A model generated the notes under the pieces. That model saw nothing but the letters and a program-made list of their open reading frames with translations, did not search any database and had not been told where the DNA came from. Below are positions 1 to 11,970 of a stretch of DNA of 64,000 nucleotides, in pieces. Each line of letters starts with the position of its first letter. Position 1 is the first letter of the stretch. This stretch comes from Aquatica leii (lineage: Eukaryota > Arthropoda > Insecta > Coleoptera > Lampyridae), in NCBI GenBank assembly GCA_035610365.1, contig CM069435.1, positions 65,655,389 through 65,719,388 of the forward strand, read 5' to 3'. Position numbers and translations under genes: made by a program.

Positions 1-1870
1 AGTAGCACTATTTATGCCGCGTTTTCATCGATGTTTTTTTTAAATCCACAAATGTACTACTAGCTTTATAATTTTCTACCTATTGATGATGTCACAAGAT
101 GGCGTTTACCAAAATATTTTCTTTAATTTCGTTTCTAAATTTTTTTTGTTTTTTATTTTTCTGAATGTTCTGCTAAATTATTGCCTTCAATTTTTTCTTT
201 CTACCTGTTTTTATCCGTTAGTTTATACGCTATAATCAGTTTGATTATGCAATACTTTTTTTAAACACTCTTGTGTGTTGGGTTGCTGATCCACCTCAGA
301 CGGTATTTTCCAGTTCAGTTCAGAATTTCAAGTTATTTACTTCCATGTAATTTTATTTTTCTGCAGACTCTGTAAGTGCTTTTTTAGTTCTGTATACTAA
401 TTGTAGTTGATTACTGTCAACCTGTTCGTTATTGAATTAATTAACTATTAATTATCGGGTACCATAAAAGTTATAAGATTACAAGCAATCAATGATCAAT
501 AGAGTACTGCAAGTACCACAAGATTTATGAATCCAGTGAACTGATTCTACATTCGATTACCTAAATATAGATTAAACTGTAAGTTGTAAAAGACAATAAC
601 AAAATGTGTTTGTCGTGCGATGGCAACTGAATTTATATTTACGATTCGATGACGGACATTTGCTATAAAAATATCAACAACGCAGTGCTTAAAGCATCCA
701 CAACATAACTCACCGTATATGTTTAAAACGAATACTACACATATCTGATAAAATACTTTTTTTTAAATTCTCACTTTATTTAAAAGGTAAAAATAATTAT
801 GCCAGTAGATTTATTGAAACTAACCACTTTTCACATCTTGCGTACAGAAACAGTCATCATACCGTTTGTCAAAATATGGTTGCCACTTAGGATTAATCGC
901 TCAAGAACCAATTCACTTTTAAGGATTGCAAATTTTATAGAACTAAGTATTAAAAAAATGAACACATATGTAGGTTTCAACTAAATTTTCTTTATAATGG
1001 ATAATTAAACGAAAAATGAAAAACTTTATAACCAGATTCGACCTTCGTGAACGTCGATTTGTGAAATCAACCATATAAATCATTATAATTACACTTTTAA
1101 TTTTAATAAAGTATTTGCTGACTTTTTGTGTAATTACTTATTATAATAATTTTTGTGTTATTTAATAAATACTACAAAAACAAGTTTTATACAATATTTA
1201 AAGTTTAAGTTACTAAACTTGTTCTGTTGATTCAATAAAGCAAAGTTTAATTAAATTAATGATATAAGAACAAAATGTATGATTCATCAAGCTCCTTATT
1301 TGTTTGATCTTATGTTAATGATTCTGTAAATGTCGGTTTACCTACTAAACAAGAAACATTAATTCAAAATATCAATACGTTAACATTACCTTTAACATCT
1401 ATTTTACCATACCCATAAAAATTTATTCGAAACTGGTATCATAATTCACAAATTACTTACATTTATCCAGCATCTATTAGACATTTCTAAGCATATAAAA
1501 AATCGAACTTGTCAAAATCCATCCACGTGTTATAAGTTAAAAAGTGAAAATTTAAATTTAGTAAAAAAAACAATAAAAAACAAAGGTCAAAACGATATAT
1601 GCTTGCAACGATAAAAACCGACACTTGATTAATTTAAGAACCCTTCCATATTAATAAAATTGAATTTACATACTTGCCAAATCCGTTAATAATCATCTTT
1701 ATTAGTAATGAAACTTACCTAAAATAAAACAAACTATTAATTATAAACTTAAAAAAGAGTTCTAAAAATACATATAAAATGTCAAAAAGTCCTTGTATCT
1801 ATATTTGTAATTTAGTATTGTTATGTAAGAATATACAAGAAATTAAAAACAACGCAAAATTACCAACATA
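1..1870. other. AT-rich intergenic DNA, nothing recognised
   Basis: No open reading frame longer than about 60 codons, recognisable domain, tRNA or clear inverted repeat was seen here. It lies downstream of the Tweedle gene A polyadenylation signal and is probably ordinary intergenic sequence. Confidence 0.5.
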
Positions 1871-1876
1871 TTTATT
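1871..1876 (-). terminator. Polyadenylation signal of Tweedle gene A
   Basis: AATAAA on the minus strand, about 100 nt past the stop codon of gene A. It is the first canonical signal after the stop. The assignment rests on position only. Confidence 0.6.
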
Positions 1877-1976
1877 CGTGCTAATTAGCTTTTTAGCATT
1901 AAAATTTAATTTAAAAAATTCATTTTTTATACAATTTTGACAAGTACTTAAATTAAAAATACTGTGGAGTGATGCT

Positions 1977-4363
1977 TTATGGACTTAAAGTTGATGAACT
2001 AACAACTTTGGCCGCATCTTTTTGAATTTGACTTTGTTGAGTACTTCCAAAAACTTTTGACTGTAAGAGAGCAGATGATGGTGTTGCACTTTCACTTATT
2101 TCTACACTACGTACAAACGAGTTATCATCTTGAGCAACAACATTTGAACCAAAATTCAAACTTTCAGTGTTAACACCCAGTGATGCAGATCCATCCAAAG
2201 TTCCTTTGCTTATGCTTACTATATCAAAACCACCCGATTTGCCAAGAGCTCTTTTGATTCCTTCGATGTTGTCATGACTAACAAATTCAGAACTTGGGCT
2301 ATTATGAACAAATTCGGTACTTTGAATTGTATAGCCGCTTTGATTGGAACCATCAACGTCGCCGCTATAACGCACGTTTAAACCACTTGGATTGGAATCG
2401 CCCACTGTACGATATTCATAAGTTTTACTTTCGGTGTTTCCTTGAACATTTCCTCCAAGATTTTGAATTCCATAAGAAACAACTGTTGGTGTACTTTTAA
2501 CAGTTTCAACAGTCTTTACTTCATATGTGCTTAACTGTTTGCCTCCAGGATTTTTAATTTCGTATAAATCTACTGTTGGTGTTGAACTAACAACATTGGC
2601 AGTGTTAAATTCATAGTTGACTGCTTTTATATTACCTGAACCTCCACCAGATCCGCTTTCGACATTTTTAACAACGTAAGATTCGACTTTGGGAGTAGTA
2701 TCTACAACTTTTACAAACTGTGTTCCATAAGAATTACTACTACCTAACCCACCATCTGATAAACCATAGACATTTCCACTAGACTCAACATTACTTCCGA
2801 TACTAGTTTTACCAATGTGTGATCCGTGTTGTAAAGTACCAAAACTTACTCCATCAGAATGAGACTGCAATATGCTAGGTGCTACGTTTGAAATGGCTTG
2901 ATGTTTAATAACATTAGCATTTAAAGTGCTTAAAAATCCTGGTTTATCTTGCTGAATAAGACTTGACTCGTAAAATTTCCCGGTTCCTGATAATATGCGT
3001 TCTGCGTCGTTTTTATCATTATATTTTACAACAAATACTTCAGTTTTTCCTTTATTTACCGGTACGGGAGCAGGTACAGAAATTGGTACAAATTGATCGT
3101 GTTCTTTCACTAAAACAACAACCTTTGTTTTATCTTCAACAAATTGTTGTGGTGGAACTATAACTTCAGGAATTATTTCCGGAATGCTTGGTGCATTAAC
3201 AAAAATGACATTTGATTTTCTTGTATGGGTTGGTACAACATTAATGCGTACGCGTGTCTTATGATGAAGTTCTTCGGGAGCAGAGAAAAAATAAACGCGT
3301 TCTTCATTTTGCACATGTTGTTGATGTTGATCAATTCCTGCAATTTGTCCATGAGTTACATGATGAGTACCTACAATTTGTCCCGACCCATGAGTTGGTT
3401 GACTTCCAAATTGTGTTATAACAACTTTTTCTCCTCCACCTTGGCCTTGTTGAGTTACCAAATGCGTACCGTGTTGACTGCCACCATGTCCTTGTTGAGT
3501 TACAAAATGGGTACCTTGATGACCGGTTCCTTGTTGAGTTACATAATGGGTACCTTGATGACCGGTTCCATGTCCTTGTTGAGTTACAAAATGGGTACCT
3601 TGAAGACCGGTTCCATGTCCTTGTTGAGTCACAAAATGGGTACCTTGATGACCAGTTCCATGTCCTTGTTGAGTTACAAAGTGTGTACCTTGATGACCAG
3701 TTCCATGACCTTGATGAGTTACAAAATGCGTACCTTGACCAGTTCCGTGACCTTGATGAGTTACGAAATGCGCACCTTCATTACCAGTTCCGTGACCTTG
3801 CTGAGTTATAAAGTGCGTACCTTGATGTCCAGTACCATGTCCTTGTTGAGTTACAAAGTGTACACCTTGTTGACCACTTGAAAATCCTGGTTGAGATATA
3901 AAGTGAGTACCTTGATGACCAGTACCGTGCCCTTCTTGAGTAACAAAATGTGTACCTTGATGCCCAGTACCATGTCCTTGTTGAGTTACAACATGAACGC
4001 CTTCAGAAGAAGCGCCATGTTGACCTAATAAACCATAATGCCCAGTTGCGGAATTTGACACTAAAGTAGGTACAACGTTTCCAGAGGTTTCGTAATGTTG
4101 GCTATATGTAACTTGTGGTACGTATGTAACAGTAGGCAAATCTTGTTGGATGAAGCGATTATGAGTCGTCGTAACATATTTCTTATCTACTGAGCTTATC
4201 GGTACATCATAGCTGGTAACACCACTTTTAGACTCCACTGTTTTCAGATGCGACACATCGGGACGTGCAAATACAACGGTCACCAAAACAAACACCTAAA
4301 AGAAGTAATGTACACCTAGTAAATTTAATAAATGTCTGAACTCACCAACAGTCTATTAAACAT
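1977..4363 (-). CDS. Large divergent Tweedle-type (DUF243) cuticle protein, gene A
   Basis: Probable secreted structural protein of insect cuticle. Exon 1 (4346-4363) encodes MFNRLL. A 50 bp intron (4296-4345, GTGAG donor, CTTTTAG acceptor, phase 0) is followed by exon 2 (4295-1977), giving 778 residues. The joined N-terminus is a typical signal peptide, cut near VFA/RPD. Residues about 105-296 are 13 tandem units of consensus GTHFVTQQGHGTGHQ. Residues about 337-436 form a diverged Tweedle domain: the order RVYFFSAP, then VIFVNAPSIP, then KTKVVVLVKEHD, then KTEVFVVKYNDK matches the conserved blocks of genes B and C. The C-terminal 340 residues are Ser/Val/Gly-rich with loose repeats of the type TPTVxSYxIKNxGG. 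It is about twice the usual Tweedle length and lacks the YGxPGxSGPY ending of B and C. Alternative: another cuticular protein that has borrowed the DUF243 fold. Confidence 0.9.
3426..4001 (-). repeat. 13-unit in-frame tandem repeat of about 45 bp inside gene A
   Basis: The units translate to variants of GTHFVTQQGHGTGHQ. One is shortened to 14 residues (GAHFVTHQGHGTGQ), one to 13 (GTHYVTQQGTGHQ), and the outer units are more diverged. Indels keep the frame, which argues for selection on the protein. The antisense strand over this array also carries a long open frame, a by-product of the repeat. Confidence 0.9.
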
Positions 4364-4412
4364 GATTTAGATTTCAACACGCCAAATAGTATCAAACCTT
4401 CCTTGGTAGTTA

Positions 4413-4420
4413 CTCTTATA
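4413..4420 (-). promoter_or_regulatory. TATA box candidate for gene A
   Basis: TATAAGAG on the minus strand, about 50 nt upstream of the exon 1 ATG. Transcription would start near 4389, giving a 5' leader of about 25 nt. No convincing initiator motif is seen at that point. Confidence 0.5.
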
Positions 4421-4439
4421 CAATCGAGTAATCCCCACC

Positions 4440-6463
4440 CATAATCACATATCCTTTTTACAAGGTTAAATTTGCAAATGCTCGATCACGTTAACATTTT
4501 GAAATTAAAAAAAAACAACTATAAAAATGTGAACTATACCGATGCCAACGGTCAGAAATGCTATAAATTCTCGTATTTCATGATATCAAAAATTTAAACC
4601 AATGACAAAGTTTATAATAAAATCTTTTAAAAGAAATACAAACAACATAGAATTAAAGGCAGTATTTATTACCGAAACCGAAATTTTCTTAAGTGGAATT
4701 CACTTTTTTGTGGATCAAAGCCCAGAGGGTATTTCGCTTACATAATAGGTTCGAAAGACAGTACGTGATATATGAGAAATATTTATAAAGTTGTCACCAC
4801 CTGCCAAAACAATTGGCTAAACGTATACTTAAAACAAAAATTTAAATATTAATGAAGAAACATATTGTGCCAAAGACAACAAAAAAAACATTTAATCTAT
4901 ATGAATAAAAGGTCAAAACGTAACTAACGTCACCTAATTACCAGTTTACAAATATTTCCATTTTTTACCGCCTAACTCTTTTACTATAAATAACAAACAT
5001 TTATTATCTAATAATAATAAGCTTACTCATCAATTGCTTATATAGTGTTTTCCCGGTAAAAAATTAATGTTGCTCAGATAATTATTGACGACAATCACAA
5101 ACAATTAAGCGGATCTATAATGCGGTTTTCACAAGGTCCCTTTAATTTTTCCAGAAGTTATTAACACTTGTCAAAATTCAAGTTTACGAAATGTATAAAA
5201 TAAATCACAGTGAAAATCCGAATACTTTATGAAACCACAATAAATGAAATTCAAACGAATCCTGTTTATAAAACAAGCAAACAATGATTCTTTAACATAA
5301 CCATTTGTCACCGTTAGATAAAAAAAAATACTTTAAAAATTTTCAATATCCAATTTAATCCTCTTAAGTAGTCACTTTACCAATTGCACATGTGCATATT
5401 AAAAGATTAATATAAAATGTTTGTTTACAAAAAGTTTATCAAAAATAAAAAATACTAATTGTTAGTCGATAAAATTAATACAAACAATAATATGGCGTAG
5501 ATGAAGCAAATCGTGTATTGTATTAATATTACAACTTCAATGCCTAGTTTCACATAGTATAATTTTATTTTCAATCAAGTTTTTAAATAGTTAAAAATCA
5601 AAACTTCTTCGAATTTTTCTATTTTCTAAACAAATTACAACTTCCATTGTTCTGCCTAAATTATGTAAAAAATTCACGCTTACAACGTTTATCGGTAATC
5701 GTCTAAAATTTTAGAACGATATTCGCAAACATCAATCCCATATCAATTAATTAATCTGAACAACTAACATAAGTAAAATCCTACAAGTACTAAACCAATA
5801 ATATAATTTTTCGTAGACTATTCTCCAATCAAGTAATTAAAATGATCGAAACTAATCTACAACAAATCAATATTTATTTATGCAAAATTATGTATAAACA
5901 TAATGCAATAAGAATGCAAGAAAATTAGTTAACATAAATATAAAAAAAAGTAGCAAAAACGTACAATTATGCTTAACTTAAAATGGCTTCCGTTATTCTT
6001 AAAAAAATTTTAATTACTTTTGACATACATAAAAATCAATAAATTCAATAGTCTAACAAGAATTTAAAAAAACAAGATGTCATGTTTATGAAAAATGTAA
6101 AAAATTGTCGATTTTTTCATTATCATTCAAGAAAAAAACTGTATTTAACATATTTCCGGTCAATACCAAATGCCATTTTACTAATACAAAATGTGCAATA
6201 ATATAATTCATTTTTTGAACAATAAAAATTTTAATACTCTTTTACTTCTGAGATCGAACGCAATATTGTAGCATAGACTATTTACATACACAAAATATGA
6301 TATATCCATTACTTACCTTCATTTAAAATCCAGAAATAACTGGTGTCTAACGTTTGTTATGAATGAAATAATACATTAATGAAATAAATAAACATTGCAC
6401 AGCAAAGTAAAAATATGCTGCGGCATATTCTAAAAATGTTGCAGCAAATGTAAGAAATACAAA
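4440..6463. other. AT-rich intergenic DNA upstream of gene A
   Basis: No gene, RNA or repeat recognised. It presumably holds the distal regulatory sequence of gene A, but nothing specific can be pointed to. Confidence 0.45.
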
Positions 6464-6465
6464 TA

Positions 6466-8513
6466 CTGCACCAAAAAAGTTTTTGGACACTTTTAAGCAC
6501 GACCTGCAAAGTAGGCTACTAAACTTACGTTTTAACAGAACGGCTAGTTAAATTTGACAACATTGCCATTATAAACATTATTTGCAGCGATATTACGAGA
6601 TTACTAACTATTCTTCATAAGCACCGCCTCAAGCGTTCAAATAACGTGTTTCTTACCTGCAAATATTTATCTAAATTGTACCCTAAAGCTTTCAATTCTT
6701 CTTCGGCAAATTTTCTATTTATTTATGTTCTCTGCTTAAGTAATTAAAAAAATTTAAATTGTTATTTATAATAAAATAAGTTCCATCCATAGCTCGAATA
6801 ATGATAAACTGTATATCCAAATGTAAAACTACTGTACTAATTAGTCTAAAAGTCTTAATATATCCGGATGAAATTAAAATCAAAATTCCGATTTGCAAAT
6901 GAAATATTATCACCACTAAAACGTAATTAGTGGTCAAACAATTGCAGCATAAATTTCCATTGCTCCCTTTAAGTTATTCTTATGAAAAATTAAAAAATAC
7001 ATTAATCTCCCTTTATAAAATCAAGTCTAATTTCTTACAAAGAACGCTAAAAAATTCCAAATAAAAAAATGCTGTAAATCTAAAAATCACAAAATTAGAA
7101 AAATGCAAAACGCATTTTCCACTCTCTCTTCGTAACATTTAATTTAAGTATTACCTATTTCGAAAGAATATAAATTTATTAGTTAATAATGAATTTACTG
7201 AAATTTGCAATTTCGTAGTCTGCATTTTTTGTTTTACATTACTATAATACCTACTAGATTTTGATAGAAATGATACCTTAGATTTTATTGAAAATTTATA
7301 CATAAACTCTATTTACAAGAACAAAACTAGATACAGAAAATCCTAATAAAAAACATGATTAAAAAACTATTTAATATTTTATTTAAATATTTGTATTTTA
7401 CATGCTAATAATGTGTGTAATATCCATTATTGGTTATACATTTCCGTAGACGATTTGGCACCGAATTGATTACATAGGCACATACATTAGCTCCTCGTAA
7501 TATCTCCCACACGGTATTAACACGGCGATGCAAGTTCAAATCCGGTGACTTAGGTGGCCAAAGAATTCTTTCCTTGTCTGGATGTTGTAAGAACCATTCG
7601 TAAGTTACCGCTGCCGTATGTATAAGAAAACTGTCCTGAACAAACCAAATTAGTCTTTCGTGATAAACTGCTCGTACGGAGGGCAACATAACGTCTTCCA
7701 AAATCGTCAGGTAAGTTTGAGCAGTTAAGCGTCTATCGACACGTGTTAATTCCCCCACTCATCCATCCTCAATAAGCAGCACTAATTCTGCCACTTCTTT
7801 TGTTGGATTGCACATGTTTTGACTCATATCTAGAATTCCGTGGCCTCCAAAGAACTTTTTTACTTTCTTAGGAAGTGTAGAAGGTTTTCTCATCTGAAAA
7901 AACAACACCTCTCCAATCTAAATTTAAATGTTCTTCTGAAAACTGCAATCTCCGGTAGGCATTTTCTTTAGTTATTACAGGTTTATGTACAGGTCGACAT
8001 CAGCTTATTCCTATAGCTTTCAAAGTTTTCCTTTTCAAACTGCATTGTAGCTGTAGTCTTTCGCAAATGGAGGTGGAAGTTGTGAATAGAGTCAAACAAG
8101 CATCTTGGATAATGCTGTCTTTTTTTGAGATGTAACGAACCAAATCCAAATGATTACAAAATTTAACACGTTTGCCAAATGTTTTGCACCCTATATGGAT
8201 TTATTAACAATGTCAAAAAAAGCAAAACAATAGATAAAAGTAAAAGAAAAAATATATAATATGATAAATTTAAAAAGAGTATTTATACACGACGTTTCTT
8301 AAAAGCGGAGGTTCCGCCCGCGCTTGGAACCGCCCCGTCTACTTAGAAATACTGCATTACGTCAAAATTTGATGAGACAACTGTTGCGACACATAATTTT
8401 TTATTTTCTAATACTACGGAATACATTAAAAATTTTAGGCTAATTAAAACAGCAATTTAATATTTGGGCATGCAGGTCGCTCTTAAAAGTGTCCAAAACC
8501 TTTTTTAGCAGTG
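6466..8513 (-). mobile_element. Degraded Tc1-like DNA transposon with terminal inverted repeats
   Basis: The ends carry inverted repeats of about 42 bp (6466-6507 and 8472-8513), sharing the core TTTTGGACACTTTTAAG and the inner edge CGACCTGCA. A TA dinucleotide lies outside each end (6464-6465 and 8514-8515), as expected for Tc1/mariner insertion. The transposase remnant reads on the minus strand from about 8215 to 7405. The span of 2.05 kb is longer than usual for the family; 6508-7400 is AT-rich with no coding trace and may hold a later insertion. Confidence 0.75.
7405..8215 (-). pseudogene. Tc1-like transposase pseudogene
   Basis: Cut-and-paste transposase remnant. Conserved stretches read in order on the minus strand: FSDEKTFY (first catalytic Asp), a RPRNSRYE block, SNKRSGRISA, then an open stretch with GELTRVDRRLTAQ, VQDSFLIHT (second Asp kept, the usual QDN changed to QDS) and WPPKSPDLN, ending at NNGYYTHY. 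The block that normally carries the third acidic residue (NPIENVW) reads NLHRRVNTVW, so the triad is broken. Stops and frameshifts lie upstream of 7758. It is inactive. The family is clear from motif order. Confidence 0.85.
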
Positions 8514-8904
8514 TACACATGTACGACTCCATTAATGGCCACTTGTCTATTCAAACTAGCTTTGGTTGAACCAAGCTTGGTCTAATTTTAAAACTCTGTA
8601 ATGTTATTGGTTAATAAAAATAATATGACAGTTTTGTAAAATTAAGCGATGCGACGTTTAGTTAAATCGTAGTTTAAACTTTGACTGTAAAGAGTGGCCA
8701 TAACAAAATCAATTTTTTATTGATACGAGTGTATATACTTTTATTCATATATTTTCGGTTTATCCACCGCTGTCGCAATTTTCCGATTTAATTTAATACC
8801 GAAACCAAACGGCGCCGAAATGTGAGAAACGTTTTGGCATAAGTACACCTTGCAAAACCTGCGAAGGAAGAGCCTACCGAGATGTTATAAATTCTAGATG
8901 TTAG

Positions 8905-9655
8905 GGTAAGGACAGGAGAGATGGACAAGGTAGGTGAAATGGACTTTCGATCTTAAAAGTAAAGTACAGCGCTATCTTTCGTAGGCAACAATAGTCAGTG
9001 TTACAAGTCACTGAAAGCAGCCTCTTGTAAAGTTTGTGTCGTTTGAAGCAATTAACATAAAATTTGTGTAAAAAAGTAGTGAAACATTTTTGTTTGGTGT
9101 CTTACGAATACGTTTATCTTAAAACAACTGCGGTAAGTTTAAACTTATTATTTATAGATTTATACACAAACGTAACAAGCACATGTTTTAGACTTACCAT
9201 AACCTACAAATATTGTGCTATTCATCCATAATCCGTAGTAATCAAGTGGTCCATTTCTCTTACACAGTGGGTACAGATAGTCTACCTTGACAGAGAAGAG
9301 ACGAACTCAGTATTGCTTATGCTGTTGCAGTCATGCCCACAGTTTACATTAGAAAGAAAAATTGCACCAAATAGAGAAGAATGGATAATAAAGTTATTAA
9401 TAATAATGAAGAAGCCATATATTATGAAAACGAATGTGACGGTTGTAAAGAAGATTACTGAAAGACCACTAAGATAGATTGGATAAAATGTACTATTTGT
9501 GGTCGACGCGCGAAGCATGTACTTCCTATGAAGATATGTGTCAACAATGTGGGAAACACAGACGAAAGTGAATCGTTAACCATAAGCTTATTATTTACTG
9601 TAGTCCATTTCTCCTCGCATCGTTGGTCCAATTCACCTACACGGTGAAGGAAAGA
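8905..9655 (+). mobile_element. Pogo/Tigger-like transposon remnant with a zinc-finger tail
   Basis: The 15 bp terminal motif GTAGGTGAAATGGAC (8930-8944) recurs inverted at 9626-9640 with one mismatch, and a further related copy lies near 9250. Between them, about 9424-9560 encodes a fragment reading ECDGCKEDY, a stop, then DWIKCTICGRRAKH, with later Cys positions damaged. This matches the PHD-like Cys-rich tail found after many insect pogo/jerky DDE transposases. No DDE core is visible, so this is an internally deleted, dead copy. Confidence 0.55.
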
Positions 9656-9699
9656 TGAACTGCTACAAATCAAAACATATTGTGTTTTATTTTGAGTCT

Positions 9700-9940
9700 G
9701 AATAATTTTTTTTTCGGTTTCTTGTTTATAAGTAGGTTTAAACTATGTATAGTTATAAATCAATTCTACAATTTGAATTTTCACAAATACAATAATTTTA
9801 CAGCAACATTTTTAAAATGTGATCCATCTCTCGCCCACTTACCCTACCGGGATTTGAACTCCGGTTCCGTCAGCGTAAACGTAGTAAACCTGCTTCCAGT
9901 TCTCGACCGACTACACCACGACGACTCTAGATACTGTTAT
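9700..9940 (-). repeat. tRNA-derived SINE-like element
   Basis: On the minus strand from about 9935 the sequence has a Pol III A-box-like TGGTGTAGTCGG followed by a B-box-like GAGTTCAAATCC inside a CCGG-stem T-arm. The two boxes are spaced like a tRNA with a long variable arm. The acceptor ends do not pair and there is no CCA-like end, so it is not a working tRNA. An A-rich tract about 140 bp past the B box may be the tail. Confidence 0.55.
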
Positions 9941-9949
9941 TTTCGTTTA

Positions 9950-10830
9950 TTAAAAAAAAAAACATTCTCTTAAGTTAATTCTATTTAATTTCTAAGCTAA
10001 ATAAAATCATTTTTTCTTCAACGGCTTAAATATGGCATAATTTCAAATTATTTTATATAAAAATATAACATTGTCGGACATTTTGTAGACAATTGTAATT
10101 TTTTCCTAGTACCGAAATGTATAATTTAACGTTTTGCGTGTTATAATGACGTAGAATTACAAAGAAACATCTAAATCAAACATTTTTGAAAAAACGAGAT
10201 TTGAAAATAAACAACAAATGAACGATTTGCGATAAAATTGTATTATAATAAGCATAAGAAATACGAATTAAACATAATGTTGCTTTACAGCACAGTTTTT
10301 ACCATTTTTCCAAAAATCAAAGTAAATATTTTATAGGAAATTTGTAGTACAAAAAAAATGCGTTCTTAGAACACGTAAGGACAAGCATGTTTAGTGGTTC
10401 TAAGAATGGCGTTTTTTATATTAATGACACAAGTAGCAATACATCTAACTACTTTTAGATGAAGTTAATAATATTCAAGTTTGCATATTTTATGTTTGTT
10501 TGACAGAATGTTAGATTGTAACAATAAAAGTTGAAGACGACAAATAAGAAAAAAGTTATCCATCAACTTAATCACCTATGTACGTTCGTCAGTCAAAAAA
10601 TCAAAGTTAAAAGAGGTATAGTATCGCTTAATGATGTGAATAAAATAACAAAAAATAAAAGTCAATTGTAAATACACAGACTAATTAGAATTAGATACAG
10701 CTAATAGCCGTTAAATACAAGGAATGAAAAAAAGCAGTCAAAAACGATTTACAAAAATTACTGTCACCTCCTATTCTAAAAATTAAAAAAAACTATTGCT
10801 TATTAAAATTATAACAACTTTCCCATTCGA
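9950..10830. other. AT-rich DNA without recognised features
   Basis: No open frame of note and no domain or repeat structure recognised. It lies between the SINE-like and MITE-like elements. Confidence 0.4.
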
Positions 10831-10833
10831 TTA

Positions 10834-11326
10834 TACAAGGTGTCCCACATTTCTCAGTACAAATAAAGGTCAGGTTAATAAGAATTCCTTATGCTTAAAA
10901 CCGTTGGTTTTGGAGATAATCTGAAAAAATTGCTTTTGCAACGTCTTACGCCATTTTGAATATGTCGTGAATGATCGCATTTAGAGCGATGTGGTTTAGA
11001 CCATTTGATTTGAGAAAAATCGAACTACGATTGTAACTCTTTACACAAAACCTTTCGTTAAAAAATGACCAACACGGTTTTAAGTATAAAGAAGGCTTAT
11101 TAAACTGACCTTTATTTTATTGAGAAATCCAAAAATACAATAAAAATTGTATCATTTCATTTGAAAAAATTAAGTTAGGTTCGGTCCAGCAGATACAGGA
11201 CACCCTAAAAATAATTTTAGAAAATGAAGAATTTGATTTGATAAAACTTATTTTGAGATAATTTTTCGATATTTTTATTAATAAGGGAGCTATCGAGGAA
11301 GTATGCTTAAGTGGGACACCCCGTAG
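10834..11326. mobile_element. MITE-like non-autonomous element (TAC..GGTGTCCCAC ends)
   Basis: Terminal inverted repeats TACAAGGTGTCCCAC (10834-10848) and GTGGGACACCCCGTA (11311-11325) match at 13 of 15 positions. The interior of about 460 bp has no coding capacity. Size, TIRs and AT-rich interior fit a MITE. The parent superfamily cannot be named from the ends. Confidence 0.55.
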
Positions 11327-11499
11327 ATAAAAATTTTAATTAGTAAAGTTAAATCGTACAAGAAGATGAGTAATATTTTCAAACAAGTCTACCTCAAACT
11401 AATCAAAACTTTAAGCCAATATCAACAAACCAAAAAACTTATTACTGCTCGACTTGATTAATCTAAATGTGGAGTAAATGTAAAAAAAATATCATAAAC

Positions 11500-11970
11500 T
11501 CCGATTTATAGAACAAAAGAAGACCTAAAAAATAAATTTCTGAAAAAGAAGATATCGGCTCTACACATTCACATATTTTTATTTACAACAAACCACTGTT
11601 AACTATAATAATTTTTTTTAAATGAAATGCTGCAATGAGACGCTCTCTTAAATTAATTATTTGAGATGTAAAGATAAAATTTCTTGTAAATGTCACATAT
11701 TGTGTAGGTATTCAATAAGTACCAATATTTTTCAATTAAAAAAAAAAAATAATTCAAAAATTAATTAACAGAATATAATAATACAGTAATTCCAAACATT
11801 CGCGGATTTGATTATTCGCGGAAGTAAACAAATTAAACAAAAATATAAAATAGTAAGATATAAGTTTTAGGGTGCAGTATATTAAATCATAAAACTCAGT
11901 ATGTCTAGCTTCTTTTACAAAATCATTAATATATTCTTAGAAACACATCCGTGTTAGAAAAATTTACTAT
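11500..11970 (+). repeat. Dispersed repeat, copy 1 (inverted partner at 27000-27480)
   Basis: About 470 bp that reappears as the reverse complement at 27000-27480. Shared landmarks in order: GATATCGGCTC, ACAAACCACTGTTAA, a GCAGCA/GCTGCA block, CACATATTGTGTAGGTA, TAATACAGTAAT, the ATTCGCGGAT motif and AAACACATC. Divergence and indels are moderate, so it is an old non-coding repeat. No terminal structure could be fixed; a pogo-derived MITE is possible because of the CAGTAAT..TTCGCGGA motif. Confidence 0.6.

Noticed and set aside
3225-3881. 218-codon plus-strand ORF over the gene A repeat
   Set aside because: Antisense shadow of the 15-residue repeat array; its repeats follow from the sense repeat and it has no signal or domain.
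3426-4001. Regular repeat resembling a CRISPR array
   Set aside because: Units are contiguous coding repeats without spacers, in a eukaryotic gene.
9842-9935. Functional tRNA gene on the minus strand
   Set aside because: B box and T-arm look right, but acceptor strands do not pair and spacing is stretched; SINE head is better.
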